Shown: positions 17,254-27,188 of the stretch, in pieces | How the letters are laid out: every line of letters starts with the position of its first letter | Position numbering within the stretch: position 1 is the first letter of the stretch | From: Phycicoccus flavus | Lineage (GTDB): Bacteria > Actinomycetota > Actinomycetes > Actinomycetales > Dermatophilaceae | Length of the DNA stretch: 64,000 bases | Assembly: GCF_004025965.2 (NCBI RefSeq) | Contig: NZ_SAYU02000008.1 | Coordinates: 25,533 to 89,532 of the forward strand | Direction of reading: 5' to 3' | Translations under genes and position numbers: made by a program | Notes under the pieces: generated by a model | Databases searched by the model: none | What the model saw: only the letters and a program-made list of their open reading frames with translations | Told to the model about the DNA's origin: nothing

Positions 17254-18440
17254 GCCGGCTCCGGCCGCCCCGGCCCGAGCCGCGGCCGTCGCGCCGGGTG
17301 CCGCTGCGCGACCGTCGCCCGTAGCACCTCGTCCCACGCGATGATCGCCGCGTCCCAGGTGAACCCCGCGGCGAACCGCTCCGCCGCCGCCCCGAGGGCG
17401 TCCCGCCGCTGCGGGTCCTCGACGAGGCCGCGCACCGCCTCGGTGAAGTCCTCGACGTCGTCGGCGCGGGCCAGCAGCCCCGTGACGCCGTCGACGATCG
17501 AGTCCTCCGTGCCGCCGGAGCCGTGGAACGCGACGCTGGGCGTCCCGTGCATCCCGGCCTCGACGACGACGAGCCCCCAGCCCTCCTTGACCGACGGCAC
17601 GAGGGAGGCCCAGGCCCGGGCGTAGAGCCGGTGCCGTTCGGCGTCGGTGACGAACCCGGCGAGCTCGACCCGCTCCTCGAGCCCGAGCTCGGCGACCCGC
17701 GCGGCCACGTGGTCGGCCCACCAGCCGCGGCCGGCGACGACGAGGCGCAGGTCGGGGTGGTCCGGGGCCAGCCGGGCGAGGACCTCGAGGGCGATCTCGA
17801 CGCGCTTGTGCGGCACGAGCCGTCCGAGGACGAGCAGCAGCGGGGTGGGGGAGCGCTCGACGTCGTGCGGCGGGGGCGGGATGGCGCCGTTGTGGACCAC
17901 CCGCACCCGCTCCGGGGCCACCCCGAGCGCCACGAGCTCGTCGCGGGTCACGTCGGACACGGCGACGTACGGGCGGCGCCGGTTGACGCGGGGCGCGAGC
18001 ACCGACTCCACGAACCACCCGACCCGTGCGAGCACCGGCCCGAAGACGACGCCCCACTGCTCGCGGTGGACGTGGTGGACGAGGACGACGTGGGTGGCCC
18101 GCCGCCGCCACAGGGCCGCGAGGTACGGCACGCCGTTCTGGGTCTCGACGACGAGGTCCGGCGGCTCGACCCGGCGCCGCAGCACCGCCCAGGCCGCGGC
18201 CGGGTACACGGAGAACCGCCCGCCGGCGCGGTGGTGGCGGACGCCGCTCGGCCGGACGAGGGACGTCGGCCGGCCGGGGACCCGGGCGGTGAGCAGCGTC
18301 ACCGAGTACCCGCGCGCGGCCAGGCCGTCGCAGACCTGCTCCGCGTACACCTCCGAGCCGCCGCCCTCGGGGTGCTCGCTGTCGCGCCAGTTGAGGAAGA
18401 GGACGCGCAGGGGGCGGTCCTGGGGCGGGGCGGAGGGCAT
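17235..18440 (-). CDS. GT4-family glycosyltransferase
   Basis: A 401-residue GT-B-fold glycosyltransferase acting on the cytoplasmic side with a nucleotide-sugar donor. The N-terminal domain has FLNWRDSEHPEGGGSEVYAEQV, the glycine-rich acceptor-side loop of GT4 enzymes. The C-terminal domain has VVHNGAIPPP, LLLVLGRLVPHKRVEIAL, FVTDAERHRLYARAWASLVPSVKEGWGLVVVEAGMHGTPSVAF, which carries the donor-binding EGWG...E pair. Sugar and acceptor are not evident. It is divergent from a methyltransferase and a large membrane protein, and the whole block is envelope-glycan in character. Confidence 0.88.
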   Translation of the reverse strand: MPSAPPQDRPLRVLFLNWRDSEHPEGGGSEVYAEQVCDGLAARGYSVTLLTARVPGRPTSLVRPSGVRHHRAGGRFSVYPAAAWAVLRRRVEPPDLVVETQNGVPYLAALWRRRATHVVLVHHVHREQWGVVFGPVLARVGWFVESVLAPRVNRRRPYVAVSDVTRDELVALGVAPERVRVVHNGAIPPPPHDVERSPTPLLLVLGRLVPHKRVEIALEVLARLAPDHPDLRLVVAGRGWWADHVAARVAELGLEERVELAGFVTDAERHRLYARAWASLVPSVKEGWGLVVVEAGMHGTPSVAFHGSGGTEDSIVDGVTGLLARADDVEDFTEAVRGLVEDPQRRDALGAAAERFAAGFTWDAAIIAWDEVLRATVAQRHPARRPRLGPGRPEPAQRWSP

Positions 18441-18547
18441 CGGCGACCTGGGCGTGGAGGGGCACGGGCCGCGCTATGGTACCGCCGAGTAGGGTCCGGT
18501 GAGCGCCGCGGCGGGATGCCGGCGGCCGGGACGTGGAGGCAGGACGC

Positions 18548-19303
18548 ATGCGCGCTGGTGGGCACCGCGACGCCGCCGCCGAGGCCCGGGCGGACTGGGC
18601 GCTGCTCGGCGAGCGCGACCCGCTGTGGGCCGTCCTCATGCGCCCGGGCACCAAGGACGGCGGCTGGGACGCCGAGGAGTTCCTCGCCACGGGCCGGGCC
18701 GAGGTCGCCGCCGCCCTGGACCACCTGCGCTCCCTGGGCCACGAGCCCGCCGGGGACGTCGCCCTGGACTTCGGCTGCGGGGCCGGACGGACCGCGGTGG
18801 CGCTGGCCGGCACCTTCGGGCGGGTCGTCGGGCTCGACGTCTCGCCCGGCATGCTCGCGCGGGCGCGGGCCCTGGACCCCACCGGCCGCTGCGAGTTCGT
18901 CCTCTCCGACCGCGAGGACCTCTCGCGCTTCCCCGACGGCTCCTTCGACCTCGTGTACTCCAGCCTCGTCCTCCAGCACCTGCCGCCGGCGCTGGCCTGG
19001 CCGATGCTCGCCGAGCTGGCCCGGGTCGTCCGGCCCGGCGGCGCCCTCGTCGTGCAGACGACGACCCGGGTCCTGCCCTCCTTCAAGGGCCTGGTCTTCC
19101 GGTACGCCCCGTGGCCGCTCATCCGCTTCGGCCAGCGGGTGCTGCTGCGCTACCCGGCGCCCATGCGGATGCACGCCTTCCCGCCCGCCCGCGTCGAGGC
19201 GGTCCTGGCCGGCGCCGGCCTCGCCGTGCGCGACCGGGTCCCGGACCCGACCTACGGCGGGCACTGGGTGTACGACCGGTGGTTCGCGGTGCGTCCGGCG
19301 TGA
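18548..19303 (+). CDS. Class I SAM-dependent methyltransferase
   Basis: A 251-residue methyltransferase. The SAM-binding motif I is VALDFGCGAGRTAVALA near residue 77, followed by the acidic post-I residue in VVGLDVSPGML, then DLVYSSLVLQHLPPALA and ELARVVRPGGALVVQT. ATG 18548 is preferred over GTG 18533 because GGAGG at 18535-18539 sits 8 bp before it. Its stop overlaps the following membrane-protein gene by 4 bp, so the two are coupled. The substrate is unknown; a methylated glycan or lipid is plausible from context. Confidence 0.88.
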   Translation: MRAGGHRDAAAEARADWALLGERDPLWAVLMRPGTKDGGWDAEEFLATGRAEVAAALDHLRSLGHEPAGDVALDFGCGAGRTAVALAGTFGRVVGLDVSPGMLARARALDPTGRCEFVLSDREDLSRFPDGSFDLVYSSLVLQHLPPALAWPMLAELARVVRPGGALVVQTTTRVLPSFKGLVFRYAPWPLIRFGQRVLLRYPAPMRMHAFPPARVEAVLAGAGLAVRDRVPDPTYGGHWVYDRWFAVRPA

Positions 19304-21162
19304 GCGGCACCGACGTCGCCGAGCGACCCGCGGCGCCTCCCACGGACGACGCGCCACGCCGTGAGCGCCGGGTGCTGCTGGCCGCGGTGGGCCTCGTCGC
19401 GGCCGGCGTCGCCCTGCGCGCCTGGGTCGGCTACGCCGGCTGGTTCAGCCTCGACGACTACGTCTTCTACACCCGGGCGGCGTCGATGTCCCCGGGGGAC
19501 CCCGACCTGCTGTTCACGCCCTACAACGGCCACCTCATGCCGGGGGCGATGCTCTGGGTGTGGCTGGCCACCGCCCTCGACCCCCTGGGCCACGGGCTCG
19601 TCGTCACCTCGATGCTCGCCGTCCTGGCCCTCACCGGGGTCGCCGTCGTCGCCCTGTTCCGCTCGCTGTTCGGTCGCTCCGAGGCGGTCCTCCTGCCGGT
19701 CGCCGTCTACGCCCTGTCGACCCTGAGCCTGCCCGGCAGCACGTGGTGGGCGGCGGCGCTCAACCAGCTGCCGCAGGTGCTGTTCACGGCCCTCGCCCTG
19801 CTCGCCCAGGTGCGGTGCGTCCGGACCGGCCACCACCGCTGGGGGCTGGCCTCGGCCGCGGCCGTCGCCGCCGGGCTGGCCTTCTCCGAGAAGACCGCCC
19901 TCGCCATGCCGCTCGTGGCCGCGGTCACCTGGCTGTTCCTCACCGACGGCCCACCGCTGCGCGCGCTCGTGACCGCGCTGCGCCGCTCGTGGGTCACCTG
20001 GGCCGCCTACCTCGTCCTCGGCGCGGCCTACGTCGCCGTGTACGTCTCGCGCGTCCCGGACCAGGTCGGGGAGGGGGCCTCGCTCGGGCAGGTGGTCGGC
20101 GGCGTCGGCCTCGCCCTGCGCCGCACGGTCCTGCCCGGCCTCCTCGGCGGACCGTGGCGCTGGCAGCCGCTGGGCGTCGCGGACTCCCTCGCCGACCCCA
20201 CCGGGCTCATGGAGCTCGTCGCGGCGGTGGCGGTCGGTCTCGTCGTCGTGCTGTCGCTGCGGGTCGGGGCCCGGCCGGTCCGCGCCTGGGGACTCGCGGT
20301 CGTGGTGGTCGTCGTCGACGTCGCCCTCGTCGTCCTCACCCGGGTCCCCCGGGTCGGTGCGGACCCGGTGCTGCTGGAGTACCGCTACTTCACCGACCTC
20401 TCGCTCGTCCTCGCGCTGTGCGTGGGCCTGGCCTTCCTGCCCGTCCGGGGGAGGACCCCACCCGCCCACCGGGACCGGGGCCCCACGGTCCTCGGCGTGT
20501 GGACGCTCACCCCCGACGTCCTGCGGACCGTCGCGGGGACGGCCGTCGTCCTCCTCGGCCTCGGGGCGCTCGTGTCGGCCTCGGGCTTCCGCGACCGGTG
20601 GGCCGCCAACCCCGGCCGCGCGTACTTCGCCGCGGCGGTGCCGTCGGCGCGGGACATCCCGGAGACGGCCCGGGTCTACGACGGGCCGGTGCCCGACCGG
20701 GTCATCTGGAGGCTGCTGTGGCCGGCGACGCTGCCCTCCCGGCTGCTGCCGCCCACCGGCGCCACCGTCACCCCGCTGACCACCGGCGGCAGCACGGCGG
20801 ACCTGCGCGACTTCGCCGCCGACGGGCGGCTTCGCCGCTCGGAGGTGTCCGGCATCTCGCTGGCCGTCGACGGCGGCCGGGTGTGCCCGGACGGACCGCG
20901 GCCGGTCCGGGTCGAGGCGGTCTCCACCGCCTTCTCCTGGGCCTGGGTCGTCCAGCTGGACCTCTCCGCCGACCGCGACGGGACACTCACCCTCGGCACG
21001 CCGAACGGCGGCCGGGTCGAGGTGCCCGTCGCGGCCGACCAGAGCCGGGTGTGGGTGATGGTCGAGGACGAGATCCGCTGGGTCGACCTCTCGGCGAGCC
21101 CCGGCAGCGGCCTGTGCGTCACCGGCGGCGTGGTCGGCCTGCCCCAGCCGGTGACCTGGTGA
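19300..21162 (+). CDS. Large polytopic membrane protein, glycosyltransferase-like
   Basis: A 620-residue protein with about eleven membrane segments and a soluble C-terminal domain of roughly 160 residues. The first extracytoplasmic loop has GWFSLDDYVFYTRA, an acidic DD pair in the position used by GT-C glycosyltransferases. The following GHLMPGAMLWVW also suits that superfamily. It is translated with the upstream methyltransferase (GTGA overlap at 19300-19303) and is 4 bp from the acyltransferase gene. I propose transfer of a sugar from a polyprenyl phosphate outside the membrane, as inference. No named family is recognised. Confidence 0.72.
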   Translation: MSGTDVAERPAAPPTDDAPRRERRVLLAAVGLVAAGVALRAWVGYAGWFSLDDYVFYTRAASMSPGDPDLLFTPYNGHLMPGAMLWVWLATALDPLGHGLVVTSMLAVLALTGVAVVALFRSLFGRSEAVLLPVAVYALSTLSLPGSTWWAAALNQLPQVLFTALALLAQVRCVRTGHHRWGLASAAAVAAGLAFSEKTALAMPLVAAVTWLFLTDGPPLRALVTALRRSWVTWAAYLVLGAAYVAVYVSRVPDQVGEGASLGQVVGGVGLALRRTVLPGLLGGPWRWQPLGVADSLADPTGLMELVAAVAVGLVVVLSLRVGARPVRAWGLAVVVVVVDVALVVLTRVPRVGADPVLLEYRYFTDLSLVLALCVGLAFLPVRGRTPPAHRDRGPTVLGVWTLTPDVLRTVAGTAVVLLGLGALVSASGFRDRWAANPGRAYFAAAVPSARDIPETARVYDGPVPDRVIWRLLWPATLPSRLLPPTGATVTPLTTGGSTADLRDFAADGRLRRSEVSGISLAVDGGRVCPDGPRPVRVEAVSTAFSWAWVVQLDLSADRDGTLTLGTPNGGRVEVPVAADQSRVWVMVEDEIRWVDLSASPGSGLCVTGGVVGLPQPVTW

Positions 21163-21166
21163 GCCG

Positions 21167-22375
21167 ATGACCCTCCGTCCCGGCACCGGCCGTTACCCGG
21201 AGCTGACCGCGGTGCGCGGGCTCGCGGCCCTGGCCGTCGTGGGGACCCACGCGGCCTACTGGACCGGGCGGTACCAGGAGACGACGGCGGGGCTGGTGCT
21301 CGCCCGGCTCGACATCGGCGTCTCGGTCTTCTTCGCCCTCTCGGGCTTCCTCCTGGTCCGGCCGTGGCTCGCGTCCGCCGCCGGGGCGGGGGAGCCCCCA
21401 CGGCTCTCCCGGTACGCCCGCGACCGCGTGCTGCGCATCGTCCCCGGCTACGTGGTCACCGTCCTGGCCGCCTACCTCCTCGTCGACTCGCCCACCGGCA
21501 CCGGGGCGGGCCAGCTGCTGCGCTCGCTCACCCTGACCCAGGTCTACCCGGGGGCCGAGCAGCACCTCGGCCTCACCCAGATGTGGAGCCTCGCGGTCGA
21601 GGTGTCCTTCTACGTCCTCCTGCCGGGGGTGGCCGTGCTGCTGGTCCGCCTGGCGGGCCCGCGACGGCGGCTGGCCCTCCTCGCCGTCCTCGGGGCGGTC
21701 ACCCCGCTGTGGTGGTGGCTCGTGCGGTCCGCCTGGTCGGCGGCGCCACCGGACACGCAGTACTGGCTGCCCGGCCACCTGCTGTGGTTCGTCGTCGGGA
21801 TGGCGCTGGCCGTGCTCGCGGTCGGGCGGGAGAGCGGTCGTACCCGCCGGGGCGACGGCGTGGCGGCCACCCCCGGGTCGCTCTGGGTCCTCGCCCTCGC
21901 CGTCTTCGCGGTGGCCTCGACCCCGCTCGCCGGCCCGGCCACCCTCGTGCCGTCGACGGCGGGCGCGGCCGTCGCGAAGTCGCTGCTCTACGCGGCCTTC
22001 GGGGCCGCGCTGCTCGCACCGCTCGTCGTGGGGTCGGGCTCGGCGCTCCTCGGCTGGCTGCGGTGGCCGCCGCTGCTGTGGCTCGGCCGGGTGTCCTACG
22101 AGCTCTTCCTCGTGCACCTGGTCGTCATCGAGTTCGTCATGGACGGCCTCGGGAACCCGACCTTCACGGGCGACACCGTCACGGTGTTCCTCGTGACCCT
22201 CGGCGTCAGCCTGCTTCTCGCGGCGGGGCTGCACGGGCTCCTGTCACGGCTGACCGGGCGGGGCGGCCCGCCGGGCGCGGGACGACGAGGGCGGCCAGCC
22301 CGGCCAGGGTCAGCAGCTGCACCACCGGCGCCAGCGTCGCGTGCGTCGACGTCCCCCACACCCCGGCGGCCATGA
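21167..22375 (+). CDS. Acyltransferase 3 family membrane protein
   Basis: A 402-residue integral membrane acyltransferase that typically O-acylates cell-surface sugars. The start YPELTAVRGLAALAVVGTHAAYWTGRY contains the family R and H active-site pair; VSVFFALSGFLLVRPWL and the RYARDRVLRIVPGYVVTVL loop follow. About ten membrane helices are visible, ending near residue 360. The last 57 codons run antisense to the 3' end of the AftD-like gene and are rich in Pro, Arg and Ala, so the true functional end may be the last helix. It is the third gene of a methyltransferase/membrane protein/acyltransferase operon. Confidence 0.88.
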   Translation: MTLRPGTGRYPELTAVRGLAALAVVGTHAAYWTGRYQETTAGLVLARLDIGVSVFFALSGFLLVRPWLASAAGAGEPPRLSRYARDRVLRIVPGYVVTVLAAYLLVDSPTGTGAGQLLRSLTLTQVYPGAEQHLGLTQMWSLAVEVSFYVLLPGVAVLLVRLAGPRRRLALLAVLGAVTPLWWWLVRSAWSAAPPDTQYWLPGHLLWFVVGMALAVLAVGRESGRTRRGDGVAATPGSLWVLALAVFAVASTPLAGPATLVPSTAGAAVAKSLLYAAFGAALLAPLVVGSGSALLGWLRWPPLLWLGRVSYELFLVHLVVIEFVMDGLGNPTFTGDTVTVFLVTLGVSLLLAAGLHGLLSRLTGRGGPPGAGRRGRPARPGSAAAPPAPASRASTSPTPRRP

Positions 22376-25300
22376 GCACGCCCGCCACCGTCCAGCTCCC
22401 GGCGACGACGAGCGGGCGCACGACGGCGGCGCGGCGCTCGCGCGTCCGGCCCAGCGCCGCCGCGGCCACGACCCCGAGCACGACGCCGGCGAGACCACCC
22501 GTGACCGCCAGCAGCAGACCGGCGCCCGCCAGGCGGAGGGCCACCGGCGGCCGGGGCGTCCGCACCGCCGCGGCGTCCCGCTGCGGGCGTCGGGCCGCGA
22601 GCACGAGTGCGGCGAGGACGACGAGGGCGGCCGGCACGAGCCCGGCGACCAGGGCGCTGCGGTAGGTCCGGTCCGCGGGGAAGGTCGTCCGCACGGAGGT
22701 CGTGCCCTCCGGGACGGCGTAGGCCTGACGCCAGCCGTCGACGACGACCGCGGGGACGTCCGGGTCACGGGCCCGCCACCCCGGGTTGACGTTGACCGTG
22801 CGGGCCAGGACGCCCGCGGTGCCGGGCAGCCCGCTGAAGTCCGCCTCCGCTCGGCCCGGGGCCAGGGTCACGGCGGTGCCGGCCGCCGGGCCCGACCAGC
22901 GCGAGCCGGTGAGCACGACCCGGTCGGGCGCCACGGCGTCCGTCGCCGGCACCGCGACGACGTGGTCGCCGTCGGCGAGCGTGACGGGGCCGGCGTCGCA
23001 CACCCGCAGGTCGAACGGCGCGGAGGTGGCGAGGTCGGCGAGACGCACCGTCGCGCCGGTCCGCAGGGTCCGCGCGCCGACCTGGAGCCGGGGCCCGGCT
23101 CCGCACGGCAGGTCGACGCGGGTGGCGAGGTCGGCCACCGACACCGGGACCCCGGCGACCTCGACGTCCGCGACTCCCACCGGTAGCCGCTGCTGGAGGC
23201 CGGTGACGGGGTCGAACGCACCGCGGACCGGCTCGTCGAGCAGCCCGACCTCGAGCGAGCGGGCCGGCGTCGCGGGCACGGTGACGGTGCCGTCGGGGTC
23301 CACGGCCCGCACGAGGTCCGTCCCGTCGATCGTCACCCGGATCGTGCGGGGCGTCGCGGCACGGTCCTCGGCGGGTGGGACCAGAAGGAGGGTCCGCACC
23401 CGGACCGGCTCGTCCCACGACAGGCGCAGCGCCGGCGCGGGGTCGTCCGCCGCGGGGCTCCACACCGTGTCCGGGTTCCCGTCGACGGCCGCGAAGGCCG
23501 ACCCCCCGAGGGCGGAGACGGCGGAGCTCGTGGCCCGGGCGCGCAGGGCGAGGCCGGCGGCTCGCTGGGCCAGCCCGTCCAGGGCCGGTCCACCGACCGA
23601 CCGTGCGGTGGCGGCGACCTCGAAGTCGTCACGACCCTCGACGGGGAGGACCCGGACGATCCCGGCGTCCTCCTCCCCGTGGCCGACGAGCAGGGACGAG
23701 CAGAACGGCGCCGCCGCCCGGCCGACGCACCCGTCGGTGCGCCCGGGGTCGGTCTGCAGGACGACCGCGGCCTCCCGGTTCACGAGGTCCAGCGCCGGGG
23801 TCCGGCGGGCGGCCCGCACGGGTGCCCCGCCGACCTCGACCTCGGCGACGCCGACGCGGGGTCCGGAGCCGCCGGGCGCCGTCTCCACGCCCAGCGTCGT
23901 CACGGGCCCGGCGAGGCGCACCCGGGCCACGCGGCCGGTCACCGGTGCGTCGGCGACGGCGTCGTCGGTGACGACCCGCACCCGGGCGGGGAGGTCACCC
24001 GCGTCCCCGGGGTCCAGCCGGACGACGACCTCTCCCGGTGTCACGGGCGCGACCCACCGGATCGTGAGGCCCGGGTCGTCGTCGCCGGGTGCGGGCCACC
24101 ACGCGGTCGCGTCGTCCCCGTCGAACGCCTGGGCCGGGCTCTCCCAGGGCCGCGCCCCACCGGGGTTGCCGACCGAGGCGGCGCTGGAGGTGGCCGTGAC
24201 CGCGCGGGCGCCGAGCCAGGTGGCCGTCGTCTCCTGCGCGGGGTCGTCGGTGAGCGCGTACTCGCGGCCGGGGCGCTCCTGGACGCCGTCGTCCCCGGCC
24301 TCCAGGACGTCGGAGGTCTCGGCGTCGGACCGTCCGACGTCGACCTCCCGCCGGGTCAGTGAGTCGGTGAGGACGAGCCGGCGGGGCGCCGGGCCCGTGC
24401 GGTCGACGGCGAGGACGGCGGCCGTCGTCGCGGGCAGCAGCCCCGCCGCGGACACCGCGATGAGGCCCTCCGGCCCGCCCGCCACCTCGACGACGTCGGC
24501 GGTGTCGGTCAGGTCCGCCGCCACCGGTGCGGGGGTCACGGCCCAGACCTGGAGGACCGGGGCGTCCTGGACGTCGGGGCCGCGGAGCGACGCCCCGAGT
24601 GCGGGGTCGGTCCCCCCGATCCGCGGGCCGAACCCCGCCACCGGCGTGAGGCCGCCGGACGCCGCGAGCGTCGCCCGGACGAGCTCGAGCCGCGGCGCCC
24701 CGGCGCGGGCGACGTCGAGGTCGCCCCGGACGAGGACGTAGCCGATCCCCGCGCGGGAGAGCGTGGTGGCCAGGCCGGGGACCGCGCGGCCCGACGCGAG
24801 GGCCCGGTCGACGCCGTCGAGGAGGCGGATGTGTCCCGGCGGGGTCAGCGGGACCGCGTTGTGGACCTCCCAGGGCGCGGTGGTCAGGGCCTGCAGCGGC
24901 TCGTCCGCGGGGAGTCCCCAGCCGTAGGACGCGAAGCGCGACTCCGGCGCGAGCAGCGTGCGACCCCGGGGGTGCTGCTCCAGCCAGGTGGCGGCCTCCT
25001 GCCAGTACCCGGGCAGCGCGGTGAACGAGCCGACCGGCGCCACCCGGCCGGACAGCGCGGGCAGGGCGCTGCCGCCGACGGCGATGACGGCGGTGCCGAC
25101 GACGCCCGCCACGAGGGCTCGCCGGGCCGGCAGCCCCCGCACGAGGTCCGGGACGGACGCGAGCAGGTGCGCGAGCCCGAGCACCACGGGGATGCGCACG
25201 CCGACGTCGAACTTGTGGACGTTGCGCAGCGGGGCGAGCGCGCCGTCGAGCAGCGACCGGACCGTCCCGTCGACCGGTGAGCCGAAGGTCGCGGCGTGCC

Positions 25301-26300
25301 CACCGACGAGGACGGCGAGGGAGACGGCGAGGCAGGCGAGGAGCCAGCCCCGCTCCCGGAGCCCGCGCACGGCCAGCCCGGCCCCGCCGGCGGCGGCGAC
25401 GAGCATCGAGTAGAGGACGAGCGGGGGGGAGAGCACGAGGTCGCGGCCGAGACGCCAGGTCCCGCCGATGCCGGGGGAGAGGTAGGCGACCCAGTGGCTC
25501 GCCCCGCGCAGCGAGTCGGCGAGCGAGGTGACGAGGGTCGTCGTCGATGCCGACTCGATGTAGTCGAGGAACGGGGGGCTGTACCGGCCGAGCACGAGCA
25601 GCGGGACGACCCACCACAGCGTGCCCAGGGCGGTCGCCCCGACCCAGGCGAGCCAGGTGCGCCGCACCCGCGGCGACAGTCCCTGGGCGGCGAGGAACAC
25701 CGCGGCCGGGACCACGGCCGCGAGGTCGAGCGCCGCGTTGACCCCGCCCATGAGGACGACGGGGGCGGCCGCCGTCACCCCGCCCGCCCACGGCCCCCGC
25801 CGGCCGCGGGCGACCGCGACCAGCGGCACGACCACCCACGGGGCGAGGGCCGTCGGCCACGCCTCGGCCGAGACGGGTCCGAGCACGGAGAGCACGTGCG
25901 GGGTGAGGGCGAAGGCGAGACCGGCGACGACGCGGGTGGCCGGGGTGCCGACCCCGAGCTCGGCGGCGAGCCGGCGGGCGCCGAGGAAGGCGACGACGAG
26001 GACGAGTCCCCACCAGAGCCGTTGGACCAGCCAGGGCTGCGCCACCGCGTGGCCGATGACGAAGAACGCCCCCATCGGCTCGAGGTAGCCGTAGGCCTGG
26101 TTCTGCAGCTGCCCCGCGAAGCCGGTCTCGTCCCACACCGAGGTCGCCCGGCCGAGGAAGGCCGCGGGGTCGACCGACAGGTCGAGCTTGGTGTCGGGGA
26201 CGACCCGGCCCGGGTCCTGGACGACGGCCAGCGCCACGAGGGCGGCGCAGACGGCCAGGTGCCGCCATCGCCAGACCGCCGCCTCGGGGGCGTCGCTCAT
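22206..26300 (-). CDS. aftD: AftD-like arabinofuranosyltransferase
   Basis: A 1364-residue protein that matches AftD, which adds arabinofuranose branches to cell-wall arabinan using decaprenylphosphoryl-arabinose outside the membrane. The N-terminal GT-C domain begins with a membrane helix and then TKLDLSVDPAAFLGRA, with about a dozen helices to residue 430. The large periplasmic part contains two discoidin-like carbohydrate-binding modules, one around SPAQAFDGDDATAWWPAPGDDD and one around FAAVDGNPDTVWSPAADDPA. Further C-terminal helices close the protein. Its ATG overlaps the preceding methyltransferase stop by 4 bp. The 3' end overlaps the convergent acyltransferase by 170 bp. Confidence 0.9.
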   Translation of the reverse strand: MSDAPEAAVWRWRHLAVCAALVALAVVQDPGRVVPDTKLDLSVDPAAFLGRATSVWDETGFAGQLQNQAYGYLEPMGAFFVIGHAVAQPWLVQRLWWGLVLVVAFLGARRLAAELGVGTPATRVVAGLAFALTPHVLSVLGPVSAEAWPTALAPWVVVPLVAVARGRRGPWAGGVTAAAPVVLMGGVNAALDLAAVVPAAVFLAAQGLSPRVRRTWLAWVGATALGTLWWVVPLLVLGRYSPPFLDYIESASTTTLVTSLADSLRGASHWVAYLSPGIGGTWRLGRDLVLSPPLVLYSMLVAAAGGAGLAVRGLRERGWLLACLAVSLAVLVGGHAATFGSPVDGTVRSLLDGALAPLRNVHKFDVGVRIPVVLGLAHLLASVPDLVRGLPARRALVAGVVGTAVIAVGGSALPALSGRVAPVGSFTALPGYWQEAATWLEQHPRGRTLLAPESRFASYGWGLPADEPLQALTTAPWEVHNAVPLTPPGHIRLLDGVDRALASGRAVPGLATTLSRAGIGYVLVRGDLDVARAGAPRLELVRATLAASGGLTPVAGFGPRIGGTDPALGASLRGPDVQDAPVLQVWAVTPAPVAADLTDTADVVEVAGGPEGLIAVSAAGLLPATTAAVLAVDRTGPAPRRLVLTDSLTRREVDVGRSDAETSDVLEAGDDGVQERPGREYALTDDPAQETTATWLGARAVTATSSAASVGNPGGARPWESPAQAFDGDDATAWWPAPGDDDPGLTIRWVAPVTPGEVVVRLDPGDAGDLPARVRVVTDDAVADAPVTGRVARVRLAGPVTTLGVETAPGGSGPRVGVAEVEVGGAPVRAARRTPALDLVNREAAVVLQTDPGRTDGCVGRAAAPFCSSLLVGHGEEDAGIVRVLPVEGRDDFEVAATARSVGGPALDGLAQRAAGLALRARATSSAVSALGGSAFAAVDGNPDTVWSPAADDPAPALRLSWDEPVRVRTLLLVPPAEDRAATPRTIRVTIDGTDLVRAVDPDGTVTVPATPARSLEVGLLDEPVRGAFDPVTGLQQRLPVGVADVEVAGVPVSVADLATRVDLPCGAGPRLQVGARTLRTGATVRLADLATSAPFDLRVCDAGPVTLADGDHVVAVPATDAVAPDRVVLTGSRWSGPAAGTAVTLAPGRAEADFSGLPGTAGVLARTVNVNPGWRARDPDVPAVVVDGWRQAYAVPEGTTSVRTTFPADRTYRSALVAGLVPAALVVLAALVLAARRPQRDAAAVRTPRPPVALRLAGAGLLLAVTGGLAGVVLGVVAAAALGRTRERRAAVVRPLVVAGSWTVAGVLMAAGVWGTSTHATLAPVVQLLTLAGLAALVVPRPAGRPARSAVTGARAAPPREAG

Positions 26301-27046
26301 CGGGGCCGCAGGATGACCGCGAGGTTCCACGTCGCGACCTCGCCGAGCACGGGCACGGCGCTCACCCAGCGGGCCCAGGCGGGGTGGTAGCGGGGGAGCA
26401 CCGCGACGACGTCGGCGGTGTCCTGGGCGGCGGCCCAGCGCCGGGCGGCCGCCACCGTCACCGGGAAGAGGGACTCGCCGTAGCGGTTCTTCGGCTCGTG
26501 CCCGGTGCGGCGCACGTAGCGGCGCCGGGCCCGGGCCCCGCCGAGGTAGTGCCAGGGGGCCGTCTCGTGTCCGCCCCACGGACCGAACCACACGGTGTAG
26601 GACACGAAGACGAGGCCGCCGGGGCGGGTGACCCGCACCATCTCGGCGCACATCCGCCACGGGTCGGGGACGTGCTCGAGGACGTTGGAGGAGTAGGCGA
26701 CGTCCAGGGCGCCGTCGGCGAACGGCAGGTCCAGGCCGCTGCCGAGGACGGTGTTGCGGCCGGGGGAGCGGCCCTTGCCGGACAACTCGCCGACGTCGGC
26801 GTCCACCGCGCAGTACCGGGCACCGGCCGCGGCGAACGCGTCGGCGAAGTAGCCCGGGCCGGCCCCGACGTCGAGCACCGTCGCCCCGTCGAGGTCGGTG
26901 TACGTGCCGACCTGGCCGACGCTGTCCTCGGCCAGCGCCCGGTAGAACCGGTCGGGGTCCGGCTGCTCGTACCGGAAGTCCCGCAGGAGCCGCACGGAGC
27001 GACCCAGCGTCGGCGCCCACGCGGCGCCGCGGGAGGTCGTCGGCAC
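26297..27046 (-). CDS. Class I SAM-dependent methyltransferase
   Basis: A 249-residue methyltransferase. Motif I is TVLDVGAGPGYFADAFAAAGARYCAVDAD, followed by LPFADGALDVAYSSNVLEHVPDPWRMCAEMVRVTRPGGLVFVSYT, the typical SAM fold order. GTG 27046 is chosen because TACCGT lies 6 bp upstream on the minus strand, giving a leaderless start; a longer frame runs to 27115. It is translationally coupled to the AftD-like gene (ATGA overlap), which suggests modification of arabinan or a lipid carrier. The substrate is unknown. Confidence 0.85.
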   Translation of the reverse strand: MPTTSRGAAWAPTLGRSVRLLRDFRYEQPDPDRFYRALAEDSVGQVGTYTDLDGATVLDVGAGPGYFADAFAAAGARYCAVDADVGELSGKGRSPGRNTVLGSGLDLPFADGALDVAYSSNVLEHVPDPWRMCAEMVRVTRPGGLVFVSYTVWFGPWGGHETAPWHYLGGARARRRYVRRTGHEPKNRYGESLFPVTVAAARRWAAAQDTADVVAVLPRYHPAWARWVSAVPVLGEVATWNLAVILRPR

Positions 27047-27188
27047 GCGAGGACGGTACCCGATGGGCCCGGACGCCCGGGCCCCGACGGGGACCCGCCG
27101 CGCGCCGGACGCCATCCGCTCACGGACGGGGCCTACTCGCTGGTAGCCTGCACCCGACTTTCACCGTCGAGAGGGAGCGGAGACCCCG

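Noticed and set aside
26301..27020. Upstream extension of the AftD-like reading frame
   Set aside because: It runs through the methyltransferase gene in another frame and has no protein features; ATG 26300 gives a normal AftD start.
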